Shown: positions 11,556 to 21,694 of the stretch, piece by piece
Layout of the letters: the number at the start of each line of letters is the position of its first letter
Position numbering within the stretch: the first letter of the stretch is position 1
From: Oikopleura dioica
Lineage: Eukaryota; Chordata; Appendicularia; Copelata; Oikopleuridae
Direction of reading: 5' to 3'
Assembly: GCA_907165135.1 (NCBI GenBank)
Contig: OU015569.1
Coordinates: 6,262,001-6,326,000, forward strand
DNA length: 64,000 nt
Program-made: the position numbers and the translations under genes
Notes under the pieces: model-generated
Databases searched by the model: none
What the model saw: only the letters and a program-made list of their open reading frames with translations
What the model was told of the DNA's origin: nothing

Positions 11556-12328
11556 TCAGGCTAGAATGGGTTCCTGTTTCGCTGGCGAAGCTTTTTCGGT
11601 TTCCTCGTCCTCGCCCATTGGCACGTTGGGTAAATCGATTTCGGTCTTTGGGACGGTTGGAAGATCGACGGAGGTCAGTGCATCGAGTTCTGCCTCTAGT
11701 TCCTCCTCGTCGTCGCTGCTGAAAACTGTACGCGAAATAAGCGCATCGATTTCTTGCTGATTTTCGACTCCTTCCGCCACTTCATCCATTACCCTAAAAT
11801 AGTTTGTTATATCCAAGCGTGCACAAGCCAATTTTAATAAATACAATAGTTCAAAAATCGATAAAAAAACAACTCACCCTTCGACGTATTCTGGGTTCAA
11901 TACAGTATGAAGCTCCTTAAGTGCTTTGTTTCCAGTGGCCATGGCTGAGACGATCTGCTGCTGCTCTTTGGTTGTTTGAATTTGGTCAATCATCGTCTGA
12001 ATGTTCTCCAAATGATTGTCCGTTGTTTCCAGCCGCTTGTCGATGGCTTTCTTTCGTCTCAGTATTTTGAGGGCTTTGTCCTTTTGTCCTTTCGACAGGC
12101 ATTCCTTTGCCTTCACCTTCATTATTTTTTCTTCGTGATCAGCTCGGATCTGCGCACGGCGCAGCTCATCGCGCTGCTTTTTAAGCCCTAGGACTGCCTT
12201 CATCAAGGTTTTACCGCATTCCTTCAAAAAGATTCTTGCCAGCAAGAGAAAATAATTGCTCTAAAACCTTTCTTGTCGATTTCAGTGACTCTTGACTTGG
12301 ACTTATTGGAGCCGAATAGGTTTCCCAT
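11556..12328 (-). CDS. CHMP6: CHMP6/Vps20 ESCRT-III subunit
   Basis: ESCRT-III nucleator recruited by ESCRT-II to endosomes. N-myristoylated in the family, and the MGNLFGSNKSKS start fits that (Gly2, Ser/Thr context). The helical core follows: LKKQRDEL, a basic first hairpin with LRRKKAIDKRLE, and then HTVLNPEYVEGVMDEVAEGVEN. The acidic C-terminus contains EIDALISR, EELEAELDAL, and DLPNVP, matching the autoinhibitory and MIM2-type proline region. The length of about 195-200 residues fits. Three exons; the first intron (about 74 nt) restores the VLGLKKQ frame after DKK. The gene lies 108 bp downstream of ATG3 on the same strand. Confidence 0.93.
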
Positions 12329-12436
12329 TTCGAAGACCGTCTTAAAAAAGGATAAAATAGCTTGTGGCTTGATCGGTTTTTATTGAATTTTACAGAATTT
12401 TCGGTTAGCTGAAAGGTTGTAGCTGAAAAGTTTGTT

Positions 12437-13562
12437 TTACAAGTGAAAGCTCTTTGTGAAATCATATTCGATTGTAGGAATGACAGCCTGAATGAACTTG
12501 AGGAAGACCAAAATGTATTCATGGACTTCCAAAATGCGACCGCCTTCCTGAACTGTCTGGATAAGTTTTTTCATCACCTCGGCATGGCTTAACGAAAACA
12601 ATTGAAAAAATTAGAACGCTAGAAAGAGTCACTCACCGACAAGGGTGAACGGAGCATTGCTGCGAATTCAATGAAGAGTGTTGCTCGAAAGTGACTGTCT
12701 TGTTCGCGTGCTCTTGGCTTAAATCCTCGAAGATGTGGTCCTGTTTTAAGTTAGAAAATCAAGCTATCATACGAAGTGATATTTGTGTTTTCGAACTGTT
12801 CCTTTTTCAGCGGGAGGCCTTCTTCGTTGTATCCGGTGAGCCAGAGCCGCGGGGTCTGATAGTATTTGTCGTAAGTGATGCTCAAGTCGTATGTTCTCGT
12901 CTTTTTAATGCTGTCGTCCATTTTTTGTACGGGAACGACAAGGTCTTCATCCTCCAAGTTCATATCTTCCATGTCGAGAGCTTCATCGTCGGACTCATCG
13001 GAAACTACTTCTTCCGCCACTTCAACATTCTCTTCAACTTTCTCGGATCCGTGGTGAGTGTCCACCCATCCTAAATTTATTTTGCTGTAACAGTTGAATC
13101 AACAATTATTATAGCAACCTCCATCACCGTCTTCATCGTCGACTAGTTTTTCAAATGCGTTATTGTACTCGATATCTTTGCATCGGCGATGACAGGGCAC
13201 AGATTTCGTGATGAGAAATTGCTTTTCTTTTGGAAGATATGATTTCAACTTTTCTTTCTCGCCAGCAGCCCACTTCCAGGTTGGACAGGTTGAAACCAGG
13301 TGATCTCCAGCGAGAACAAATTCATCAGGAGTTAGGACACCCTACCAAATTGACTTTTAGAAAATAAATCTGAAAGCGATCAAACTTAGAATATCGCGGA
13401 TTTGAACCAAAATTATTTAGATAATAAATTTATAAATTTTTCGATAAAAATTCTGTGGCATACAGTTTCTCTAAATTTCGAAGTCTTCAACACAGGAGTA
13501 AGGCTCTCGGCAACATCCAATCCGACGGATTTGACAGAATTCCACGCATCTTGAAGTGACAT
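12437..13562 (-). CDS. ATG3: ATG3 autophagy E2-like conjugating enzyme
   Basis: Transfers ATG8/LC3-type modifiers from ATG7 to phosphatidylethanolamine on autophagosome membranes. N-terminus [14 protein letters not shown] forms the membrane-sensing helix. [16 protein letters not shown] and CPTWKWA follow, then an acidic flexible region, then [16 protein letters not shown] and LWLTGY of the E2 core. The active-site cysteine is in SVHPC, which is followed by RHAEVMKKL, and the protein ends [15 protein letters not shown]. All family blocks including the catalytic HPC are present. About five exons with short introns. The start is at the edge of a roughly 300-bp divergent region shared with the CD225 gene. 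Confidence 0.95.
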
Positions 13563-13865
13563 CTTTTTAAATTTTCAAAACGAGCAAATTCTTTCGGAAA
13601 TGGTCTTGTGTCCCTTTCTCTTCTTGCTATCGACGATGGTAGGTGTTTTTGTGAAGCTGGAAAGTCTTGCCAGACAGACGCTGGGATTTTGACAATTGTC
13701 GCGCTTTGAGTAGTAAATAGACGACGGCCATTGGCCCCGGGCGCGCCATTCCATCGCGCTATCCTCGCTCTTAATTAATTATCCCCAGCTCCGGATTAAT
13801 GGTTATAATTACTGTTAGAGACAGACAAACACGATGAATTTGATAGAAAATGTTGTTTTCTTAGA
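13563..13865. promoter_or_regulatory. Shared divergent 5' region of ATG3 and the CD225 gene
   Basis: Only 303 bp separates the ATG3 start codon on the minus strand from the CD225 start codon on the plus strand, so both promoters must lie in or overlap this interval. It holds a GC-rich core with ggccccgggcgcgcc near 13733-13747, unlike the AT-rich surroundings. A gttttcttag acceptor sits directly before the plus-strand ATG. No TATA box was identified. Confidence 0.4.
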
Positions 13866-14343
13866 ATGGAGAAGGCGGAGAGCACAATTGTGCGATCCTA
13901 TCCTTCGAAAGAGCGCTGTCGACTAATGGACTCGCCCCGGGAACACTCAGAAAGAAGCTTCTTGCTTCCTATTCCCGGCCCTCGCTTTCCGGACAAGAAT
14001 TGTAAATTCCACTGCTAAATATAAATTCTCAATTGACTGAACCCATCTTCTAGCCACAATTTCGACGACTTATGCTTTGAAACGGGTGCAGCCCTACTTC
14101 GTGGCGGCGATTCTTGGAACGCTTCTCTTTCCAGCAGTCGGCATTTTCGCCATCGTCAACTCTGTGAAAGCAAAGTACGCCAAGTTAGATGAAGATTTCG
14201 ACGAAACGATGAAGTATTCGCGCAACTCCTACATTTTTGGACGGCTAGCAATATTCTTCGGGCTTATATTTTATCTCCTCCTTGTACTAGCTTGTCTATA
14301 CTTGCTCGGTCTCTGGAGCTTTGAAGAGGGCTCACAGCTTTAA
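13866..14343 (+). CDS. CD225/dispanin-family two-helix membrane protein
   Basis: Two exons: MEKAESTIVRSYPSKERC onward, then an exon opening STISTTYALKR. The second contains a membrane segment AAILGTLLFPAVGIFAIVNS, the loop SVKAKYAKLDEDFDETMKYSR and a second helix RLAIFFGLIFYLLLVLACLYL. The P-x-G-x-x-A-x-x-x-S-x-K pattern and the following loop with spaced small residues are the CD225/dispanin arrangement, seen in IFITM, PRRT and TMEM91-type proteins. I cannot say which subfamily. About 143 residues. The ATG lies one nucleotide after ttttcttag, a probable trans-splice acceptor. It is the first gene of a plus-strand run that continues to 25.3 kb. Confidence 0.78.
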
Positions 14344-14579
14344 TACTTGTTTCACCGTTTGCCGGTTATTTGAGCCTGATACAGATCGACCTCCCGCTGA
14401 ATGGTTTACTGCTGCAGATCCTATTTGTAACTTTACGAAAGAATCATAAAAAGGAAGAAAATTCACCTTCACTTGGAAGCTCAGCAACTGGCACTGTATT
14501 TATACACCCACTGCCCTTTACACAATGATAACCTCAATTAAGAAATATTCCCGTTAATTTCACTCTGCTTCTTTCAAGA

Positions 14580-16731
14580 ATGAGTGATCTGGAAAACTTC
14601 GACTTCGATACCATTTTCGACGATCACACGATTCGGGTAAAGAAGGAGTTCGTTGATGTAGCGTTTATTCTCGCCAAGAGGGCTGAGAATGAAAAGCGTC
14701 TTCGCGAGGATGAAGAACGAAGAAAAAAAGAAGCCGAATCAGCAGTTGTGGAGAACGGACAAAAGAGAGAGACGGAAGCAGCTTCAGAAGAAGAACCGCC
14801 AGATAAGCGCGCAAAGCCGAGTGGGAAGAAAGAACGCGGCCAGAATAAGAATCGTGGACAGCACTTCGAGGACAAGCCGGACGACAAGCAAAAAATCTGC
14901 CGCTCGTACATGAAGGGGCAATGCGAGTTCGGTGATGCGTGCAAATGGTCGCACGACGAAATGGCTATTTACAATAGCAGAGAGCCGGATTTAGGGCCCA
15001 TTCTAGGCATCAAATGTCCCACCTATGAAAAGTATGGCTTTTGCCACTACGGTATATCCTGTCGATTCTGTGATACTCACGTCACTCTCAAAGATGGCAA
15101 ACTCGAGAATTCGCCCCACCCGACGATTGAGCACCGGCGAATCGACTACTACGAATGCAACAGGGTCAACGGCGCGTTTCTTTCCATGCTGAGGTCCAAT
15201 CGCTACTCTTTTTCTAAAACTGTATCTTCTCTCAGAGAGGTACGACTTATTTCAATCCTTGTTATTGAACACACGTTGTAGCTTCCGAAGAACCTCCAGC
15301 CAAAACATATGGGTAAAACGATTCGAAAAGGTCGACATGGGCATTACGCGGCCGATGAAATACCAAAGGAATGTTACGCTTCGAAAAACGCGGAAAGACT
15401 TGGAGCAGTGGCAGATGGAGAAAAGAAAACTTTAGATTTTCGGGGCAAATCGTATTTAGCGCCGCTTACGACAGTGGGAAACATGCCTTTTCGCCGCGTA
15501 TGTAAAGACTATGGGGTTGATATAACATGTGGAGAAATGGCCACTTGCAAGAATCTAGTGATGGGAAAGATGTCAGAATGGGCGTTGGTACAAAGACATG
15601 TTTCCGAAGATTTTTTGGGGTTCAGATCGCTGGTGCATGGCCTGACGAGCTCTGCAAAGTGGCAGAACTTGTTGGAGAGTTCTGCGACGTGGATTTTATC
15701 GATATTAACTGTGGCTGTCCTCTTGACTTAATTTGCAACACGGGCGGAGGATGTCGATTGGGAAAGGCCCCAGATAAGCTTGCCGGCTGTATTTCTTCGA
15801 TGAAGGTAGCATCTGGTCTTCCTGTCACTTGCAAAATAAGAACGGGCTGGAAGCCAGAAGATGACATGGCACACAAACTAATCGCGAAGCTGAAAGAGGT
15901 CGGTTTAATTCGGTTCTGCCGTTCTTTGAATCAAACAGGCTTTCAGGCACAGCCAGCTCTTATAACACTGCACGGAAGATCAAGGATTTGCCGCTACACG
16001 GGCGTCGCGCGATGGGATTACATTAATAAGTGCTCTGATGTAGCAAAAGAAATCGATGTCCCATTTTTTGGAAACGGCGATGTTTTATCTTACAGCGACT
16101 ATGCAGAAGCGATCGAAAAATATGGAACCGACGGGGCAATGATAGGCCGTGGAGCCCTAATCAAGCCCTGGGTATTTGAAGAAATAAAAGAGCAGAAAGT
16201 GATGGACCCAAGTTCTTCTGAAAGACTTGAAATGTTAAAGGTTGACCCTTTTTATTAAAAGAATAATTTATCTCAAAAAGATTTATCTTCTGTAGAAATT
16301 TGTCAGATACGGACTCGAGCACTGGGGAACGGACCAACAAGGAATAGCAAACACGAGAAGATTTCTACTTGAATGGCTCTCGTTTTTGTGCCGTTATGTG
16401 CCGACTGGGATTATAGAGGGACAACCGCAGAAGATCAATCACCGTCCACCGCCTCTTGTGTGCCGAAGTAAGTATTCATACAAACAATTGTTTCTAGAGC
16501 GTGACTTGTTGATTTTTCCATCAGTCTGCAAGAATACATTTTCAAGAAATGTATCTTTGGAATTTTTCTGTTTGTTCGCTGTCTATTGGTAAATATTTAG
16601 ATGAGTTGGAGACATTGATGACATCTTCGGATTGCAACGATTGGATTAAGATCACCGAAATGCTACTTGGCCCTGTACCGAAAAGCTTTCGCTTTGTTCC
16701 TAAGCACAAAGCAAACGCTTATAAAAAATAG
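14580..16731 (+). CDS. DUS3L: DUS3L tRNA-dihydrouridine synthase, with an apparent frameshift
   Basis: Flavoenzyme that reduces uridine 47 in tRNA in the family. The N-terminus is charged, followed by two CCCH zinc fingers ([19 protein letters not shown] and [17 protein letters not shown]). The TIM-barrel synthase domain shows [82 protein letters not shown], and GNGDVLSY. It ends [20 protein letters not shown], as in DUS3L. Introns are short, such as 15899-15946, except one of about 130 nt near 16470-16600. Reading is broken at 15611-15620: the T6G4 run leaves the frame one base short before GVQIAG. This may be an assembly error in a homopolymer or a true mutation. Confidence 0.9.
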
Positions 16732-16863
16732 AGTTGAGAAAGTCTCCATCTGTTTTAAGTTTGTTCAGTCACCTCATCGCGCTGTGACTCAGCGCTTTTC
16801 GGAGCATTGAATTCCGAAACCGTAAACTTCTCAAAGTTGATTGAGTTATTTTTTTAGACTGAG

Positions 16864-17979
16864 ATGCCCGATATACAGCCTCAAAAAATAGGGTTGAAGT
16901 TCAAGCCTTTGTCTCTTATGGTCTTGTACGAGCTCGTCACAGATGTCAAGACCACAAGATGTCGTAAGATCCCACTACAGGTAAGTCACAGATAGATATC
17001 CCTCGCTCAATTGAATGACTTATTCAAGGCTCGAGGTAAAAGCGCGCTTCAAGTAATGGAAGAACTGTTAGCGCGTCCAAGTCACATTACGCTGCTTTCA
17101 GCCATCCCAAAAAAGAAGCTTCTCTCTGTGATAAATCGGATTCCGAACATCCAGAAGAGCGAATGTCCAGCTTTATTCGATGATGAAATCAAAGAAAATG
17201 AACAGTCTGAGCCTGCTGCCGAGCCTCTGGCGCGAGCACTCGTCCGAGCTCCAAGTCGAGCTAGCCAACAAGTCATGGAAGCACTTCTCAATTCCGACAC
17301 TGATGATGATGACTCTAACAAAACTGGCAAAAGCGCGAGTGATAAAGAAAACACAGCTGAGCAAAAAGAAGCCACCAAGACAGACGAAGAGAAGAGCGCG
17401 AAAGAAAGCTCGCCCGAGCCTTCCTATACCGATCCCAGTGAATCCATCTCGGAGAACATCAGCGAAAAAGAAGACTCTTCCTTCTCCTTGAAGAATGATT
17501 CCGAGTCAAAAGATCCTTTTTCTGAGAAGGCCGACGAAAGTGATGATGACATTTTCAACACTTTGAAAAGTATCGATGCGAGCGGCAAAAAGAAAAATAG
17601 CAACATCCCGATCTTCAGCGACGTTGACAGTGACAGTGAATCAGATGCAACTGACTCGGATGACAGCTTCATGCGAAACTTGAACCAGGCAAAAGCGCAC
17701 CAGGAAAACCGATCGAGCACACCGTCCAATGTTTCGGAAGTAAACAGCATTTTGAATGTAAGTTCCCAAATAACCTGAGCTCGCTTAATAAGTTTGTCCT
17801 AGGAAGAAAAAAACCTAAATATTCTATCCGACAACGAGCTAGAAAACGTAAAGAAGACCATGGACGTTAACTTCCACAAGAATCAATTGACCAAAGACGA
17901 TGCAGATTTCAAATACGACACACGCGAAGTGTTCAACCCAACCGTTCCTTCGGGCTGGGACTCGGACGACTCTTTCTGA
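16864..17979 (+). CDS. CEP19: CEP19-like centrosomal/ciliary protein with acidic insert
   Basis: CEP19 sits at the mother centriole and ciliary base and helps recruit the RABL2-IFT machinery. Both conserved ends are present: the N-terminal KIGLKFKPLSLMVLYEL and the C-terminal NILSDNELENVKKTMDVNF, DDADFKYDTREVF and GWDSDDSF. Between them lies a long low-complexity region of about 190 residues rich in Ser, Asp, Glu and Lys, encoded mainly by one exon (17029-17760), which makes the protein roughly twice the usual length of about 165 residues. Two introns of about 45 nt. The ATG follows ttttttag plus six bases. It is 132 bp after DUS3L and 127 bp before CNPY2. Confidence 0.8.
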
Positions 17980-18106
17980 TTTATTTTATTTTTTTATCAT
18001 TTATCTGCCACCTTAGCATTTGCAGCAACACCTCAATTTTATTTTTGTATTTAATTGGATTGTCTATTTTTAAATAGCGTAGTTTTTTCAATCGTTCTTT
18101 TAGAAG

Positions 18107-18816
18107 ATGATAGTCGGAGTCGCCTTTTGTCTGGTCTTGTCTGTTCAGGCAAAAAAAGACATGCAGTTCTACTGCGAAGTCTGCACAGCGTTAGTAGAAG
18201 AGTCTCACTGGAAAGTTTCAAATGTGGGTAAGAATAGCACTCTTCTCAGCAGTCTAAGTTAACTTCCTTTTTAAGATCCAAAGAAAACGATCGACACTGG
18301 ATCTGGCCGCGTTGATCCCAATGGACAGATGAAAGAGAAAAAGAAGCAATGGCGACTTTCTGAGACTCATCTCACAGAGGTAAGAAGAATACGAGCCTGT
18401 CAAATAAACTGACTTTGCTTTTAGGTTTTTGAGACCGTCTGTCGAAACATTGCCGACGACTATGTAATTGAAAACGGTGATAACGGAGAAAAGTACGTCA
18501 AGCGAATGATGACATTTGACGGAGCCATGAATACTGACATCGATTTTCAAAAGCTGGTTGCTGACAAGGAGGAGACGCCGGATAAATCGCCATCGCATGA
18601 CCCACTCAAGATCAGATGGACTTGCGAAAACATTCTCGAAGAGGTGATACAACGGCCATAGATGCTGGATGAACTGAATGATTTTAGGTCGAAGAAGATC
18701 TCATTGAAGCTTTCCAAACGTTCGCAATTCCAGAAGATGAAATGGAAGACGACGAAATGACCGAGTTTGTTTGTGGTGAAGTTTACGGCTGCGACGCTGT
18801 ACATGATGAGCTTTGA
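18107..18816 (+). CDS. CNPY2: Canopy-2 (MIR-interacting saposin-like) ER protein
   Basis: Soluble ER-resident saposin-fold protein. Signal peptide MIVGVAFCLVLSVQA, then the saposin-type cysteines starting FYCEVCTALVEE, with further cysteines in FETVCRNIADDY, IRWTCENILEE, and FVCGEVYGC. It ends in the ER retrieval signal HDEL. About 190 residues in four exons with 41-45 nt introns, all gt-ag and in frame. Family members assist folding or trafficking of cell-surface receptors; the specific client here cannot be told. ttcttttag lies three bases before the ATG. It is 115 bp upstream of the SCFD1 start; an AATAAA with a splice-acceptor-like ctaag between them would fit operon-style processing. Confidence 0.92.
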
Positions 18817-18931
18817 AAAGTGTTCTTCTTTAGTCTTATTTCTGTTCAACCTAAAATGCCTTGAACCGTGCAATATTATTATCATCAATTCAATTTTTTC
18901 AAGCGAATAAACATTTCTGACCTAAGACAAC

Positions 18932-21066
18932 ATGTCGGGGAACATTTTAATCCAGCAGAAGCAATCGTTGATGATTAAGGAAAGATATTAGAACCACATT
19001 CACTAAGCTAGTAGACTAAGCTACAATAATTTTTGCGTATTGGCTAAATTGATCGAGTGAGTTAATCTTGACAAGCGCATGCTCTCCGGCGACACTACGG
19101 CATCTTCCGACGATTTAATGATAGGCGACTGGAAGGTGCTAATTTACGATCGAGCTGGGAGAGACATCCTCTTGCCATTGTTCTCCGTCGCGCAGCTGAG
19201 GAATCTCGGTATCACGGTAAGTGAGTTTAGCTGCTCTATTCTTTTGGAAGTAAACATTGATCAGTTGCATCTGCTGCTTCATTCTGATCGAGAGCCAATT
19301 CCAGACTCGCCGGCAATTTACTTCGTGAACCCCACTCCCGAAAATCTTCAGCGCATCTCCCGAGACTTAAAAGACGCCCTCTACGAAAGCTTTGAATTGA
19401 ACTTCATTTCTCCGATCAAGAGAGACAAGCTCGAAGATCTTGCCCAGGCATCGCTGTCTTCTGACTCCGCTCACCTCATCTCAAAAATATACGATCAATA
19501 CACGAATTTCGTCTCGTTAGAAAATAAATTGTTTATTCTCAGACACCAGCAACGCGATGCCATGTGCTATTATAACTTGAACAGGAATACGATCACAGAC
19601 TCCGAAATAAATGCTGCAACTGATCAAATCGTCGACGGGTGAGTTTTATTCTCCTTCTGTATAACTTACTTTCGTTAAGGCTCTTCTCTATGCTTGTTAG
19701 CGTAGGCATGGTTCCCTTCATTAGGGCGCAGTGTGGAGGAATCGCCGAATTCGTGGCTCAAAAGCTCGATCAAAAAGTGCGCGATAACTTACGCGACTCA
19801 AGGAACTCGCTTTTCCAGCAAGATACGGGCGCGTTGACTTTTAATCGACCACTGTTATTGCTTCTTGACAGGAATTTCGATCTGGCAACACCACTTGCTC
19901 ATTCTTGGACATATCAGGTGCACATTAGATTTATTTTTAGTTAGTCTAAATTTGTTTATAGGCGCTCATTCATGATGTTCTTGAAACTGGATTAAATTCG
20001 GTGATGCTCAATTCCGAGGACAACAAAAAGTCATCGTACGATTTGTCAGAAATGGACAGTTTCTGGATGGAACACCGTCTTCTTCCAATCATCCCCAACG
20101 TGGCTGAAGCTATTCACAAAGAGACTGAAGCGTGCACTCGTGAAGAAAGCAAAGTCAAAGACTTGAAAAAGGGGATGGACTCGGACAACGTCGATCTTCA
20201 AGACTCAACGAACAAGTTAACAAGCGCGATCGAGAGCCTGCCCCAGATTTTGGAGCGGAAGAGGAGAGCTAATGCTCATACGACTATCGCAACAAGTATA
20301 CTTGACCAGCTCAAGTTGCGTGGACTGCAAGCACTTCACCAGGCGGAAGACAAGATTCGCCATGGAGGACGACCAGATAGAACTATTCTCGAGATGCTCA
20401 AGGACGAGACGATCGGCGAACCTGACGGGGCAGATAAGCTACGACTTCTTCTTGTCTATTTACTTTCAAACGAGTCTGTTACCGAAAGCATCGACTCATT
20501 GGAGAGCCCTTTGAAAGAAGCTGGCATTGACTCTGCGGCTGTATCCTACATCAGAAAACTCCAAGTTGGCATTAGCAACTCAAAAAATGAGTCAAAATCT
20601 GGCTGGGGAAACAAGGCTTTTAACCTTGCTAGTACCTTTCATAAAGTAATAGAAGTCGTCAATTCATTAGCGCGTAACAATTTATTCAGAATATAATTGG
20701 GAGCAAAAATCAAGTGAAAGTGACGCGAGCGCTCGATCAAATTCTAACATCAGAAGCTGACGAGTATCGCTACTTCGATCCAAAGATCATGCGACCGACA
20801 GACTCTATGCCCAAGTCTAAACAGCCTATCTCACAAGCGATTGTTTTCATGATCGGCGGCGGCTCTTATATTGGTAACTCTGAAAACTATTATTGTTTGC
20901 TTAAGCGCAATTTTTAGAATACCAAAACCTTATGGAATATGAAGAGTCGAGGCAACAAGACAGACTCGGCGGACAGAAGATTTCAGTTATATACGGCGCT
21001 ACGGAAATGCCTACGCCCAACGATTTCCTCAAATATCTGACGAAACTTGGAAACGAATCTATATGA
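18932..21066 (+). CDS. SCFD1: SCFD1/Sly1 Sec1-Munc18 family protein
   Basis: SM protein that binds syntaxin-5-type SNAREs in ER-Golgi traffic. Blocks include WKVLIYDRAGRDI, LHLLLHSDREPIPD, PAIYFVNPTPENL, DQKVRDNLRDSRNSLF, LLLLLDRNFDLATPL, SWTYQALIHDVL, DDYRYFDPK-like EYRYFDPKIMRP, IVFMIGGGSYI and EYQNLMEYEE. The end is LTKLGNESI. Most introns are 42-48 nt gt-ag. The first exon (18932-18979) ends IKQ-type sequence QSLMIK and must join RMLSGD at 19076 to match the conserved family N-terminus; the intron then runs 18980-19075 and starts with ga. Product about 600 residues, near full length. Last member of the tight DUS3L-CEP19-CNPY2-SCFD1 run. Confidence 0.95.
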
Positions 21067-21694
21067 GCAGTTCTATCGTAAATTCTATTTTACCTTTTCA
21101 ATTACAAAGCTGCGCGTTTTGTTAACTCGCGGGAGCTTAACTTAGACTACTTTTTTCATTTAACCTGCGCAAGCTCGGCAAAATTCCTTTCCATATCCTA
21201 TTAAAAACTTTATACTGGGGTAAGTGCATTTCACTCTTTAGTTCAATCTAACTTCTGTTCCAGCATTCAAATAAATACTGAAAATATTTAATACGTTTGC
21301 GCAATTACGCGAAAATGTATTCTTTAGCAAGAGCTACGGTACTCCGCATTGATATTGATCAGTTGCCCAAACCGGTTCTGTAAAATCACGAAACAAAAGC
21401 GTGAAAAACACCGGCAACGAAAAATATTTTTCGCAGGCATTTTCATTCCCATTTTCGGTGAAGATGAGTGCGACAAGGAAAGTTTTTTTTTAGACATTAC
21501 CATTTCAATGTAGTTCTAAGACAGTAGAGAAGCCGATTCTCGGCTTTATTTTTTAGAAGCCGCTACGTGGCTTTTTGTTAAAAATCTTTCAAACCCTGAC
21601 ATAGGTTTTCAAAAGAGATTGCTGTGCCTAGTTTAGTAGTCTTCCATGTCTTCGATGATAACCCGAACCCAACTAACTTATTCTTCTTTTTAGA
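21067..21694. other. Intergenic region after SCFD1
   Basis: No gene is supported here. It is AT-rich 3' flank followed by 5' flank of the next gene. A small stem agccga-ttct-cggct lies near 21531-21545. A ttctttttag acceptor marks the end, one base before the next ATG. Confidence 0.5.

Noticed and set aside
13398..13408. GGATTTGAACC, reverse of a tRNA B-box
   Set aside because: The minus-strand context upstream is AT-rich with no A-box or acceptor stem; a tRNA cannot be folded.
21531..21545. Stem agccga-ttct-cggct as a histone-type 3' stem-loop
   Set aside because: The loop and flanks do not match the histone consensus and no histone gene is nearby.
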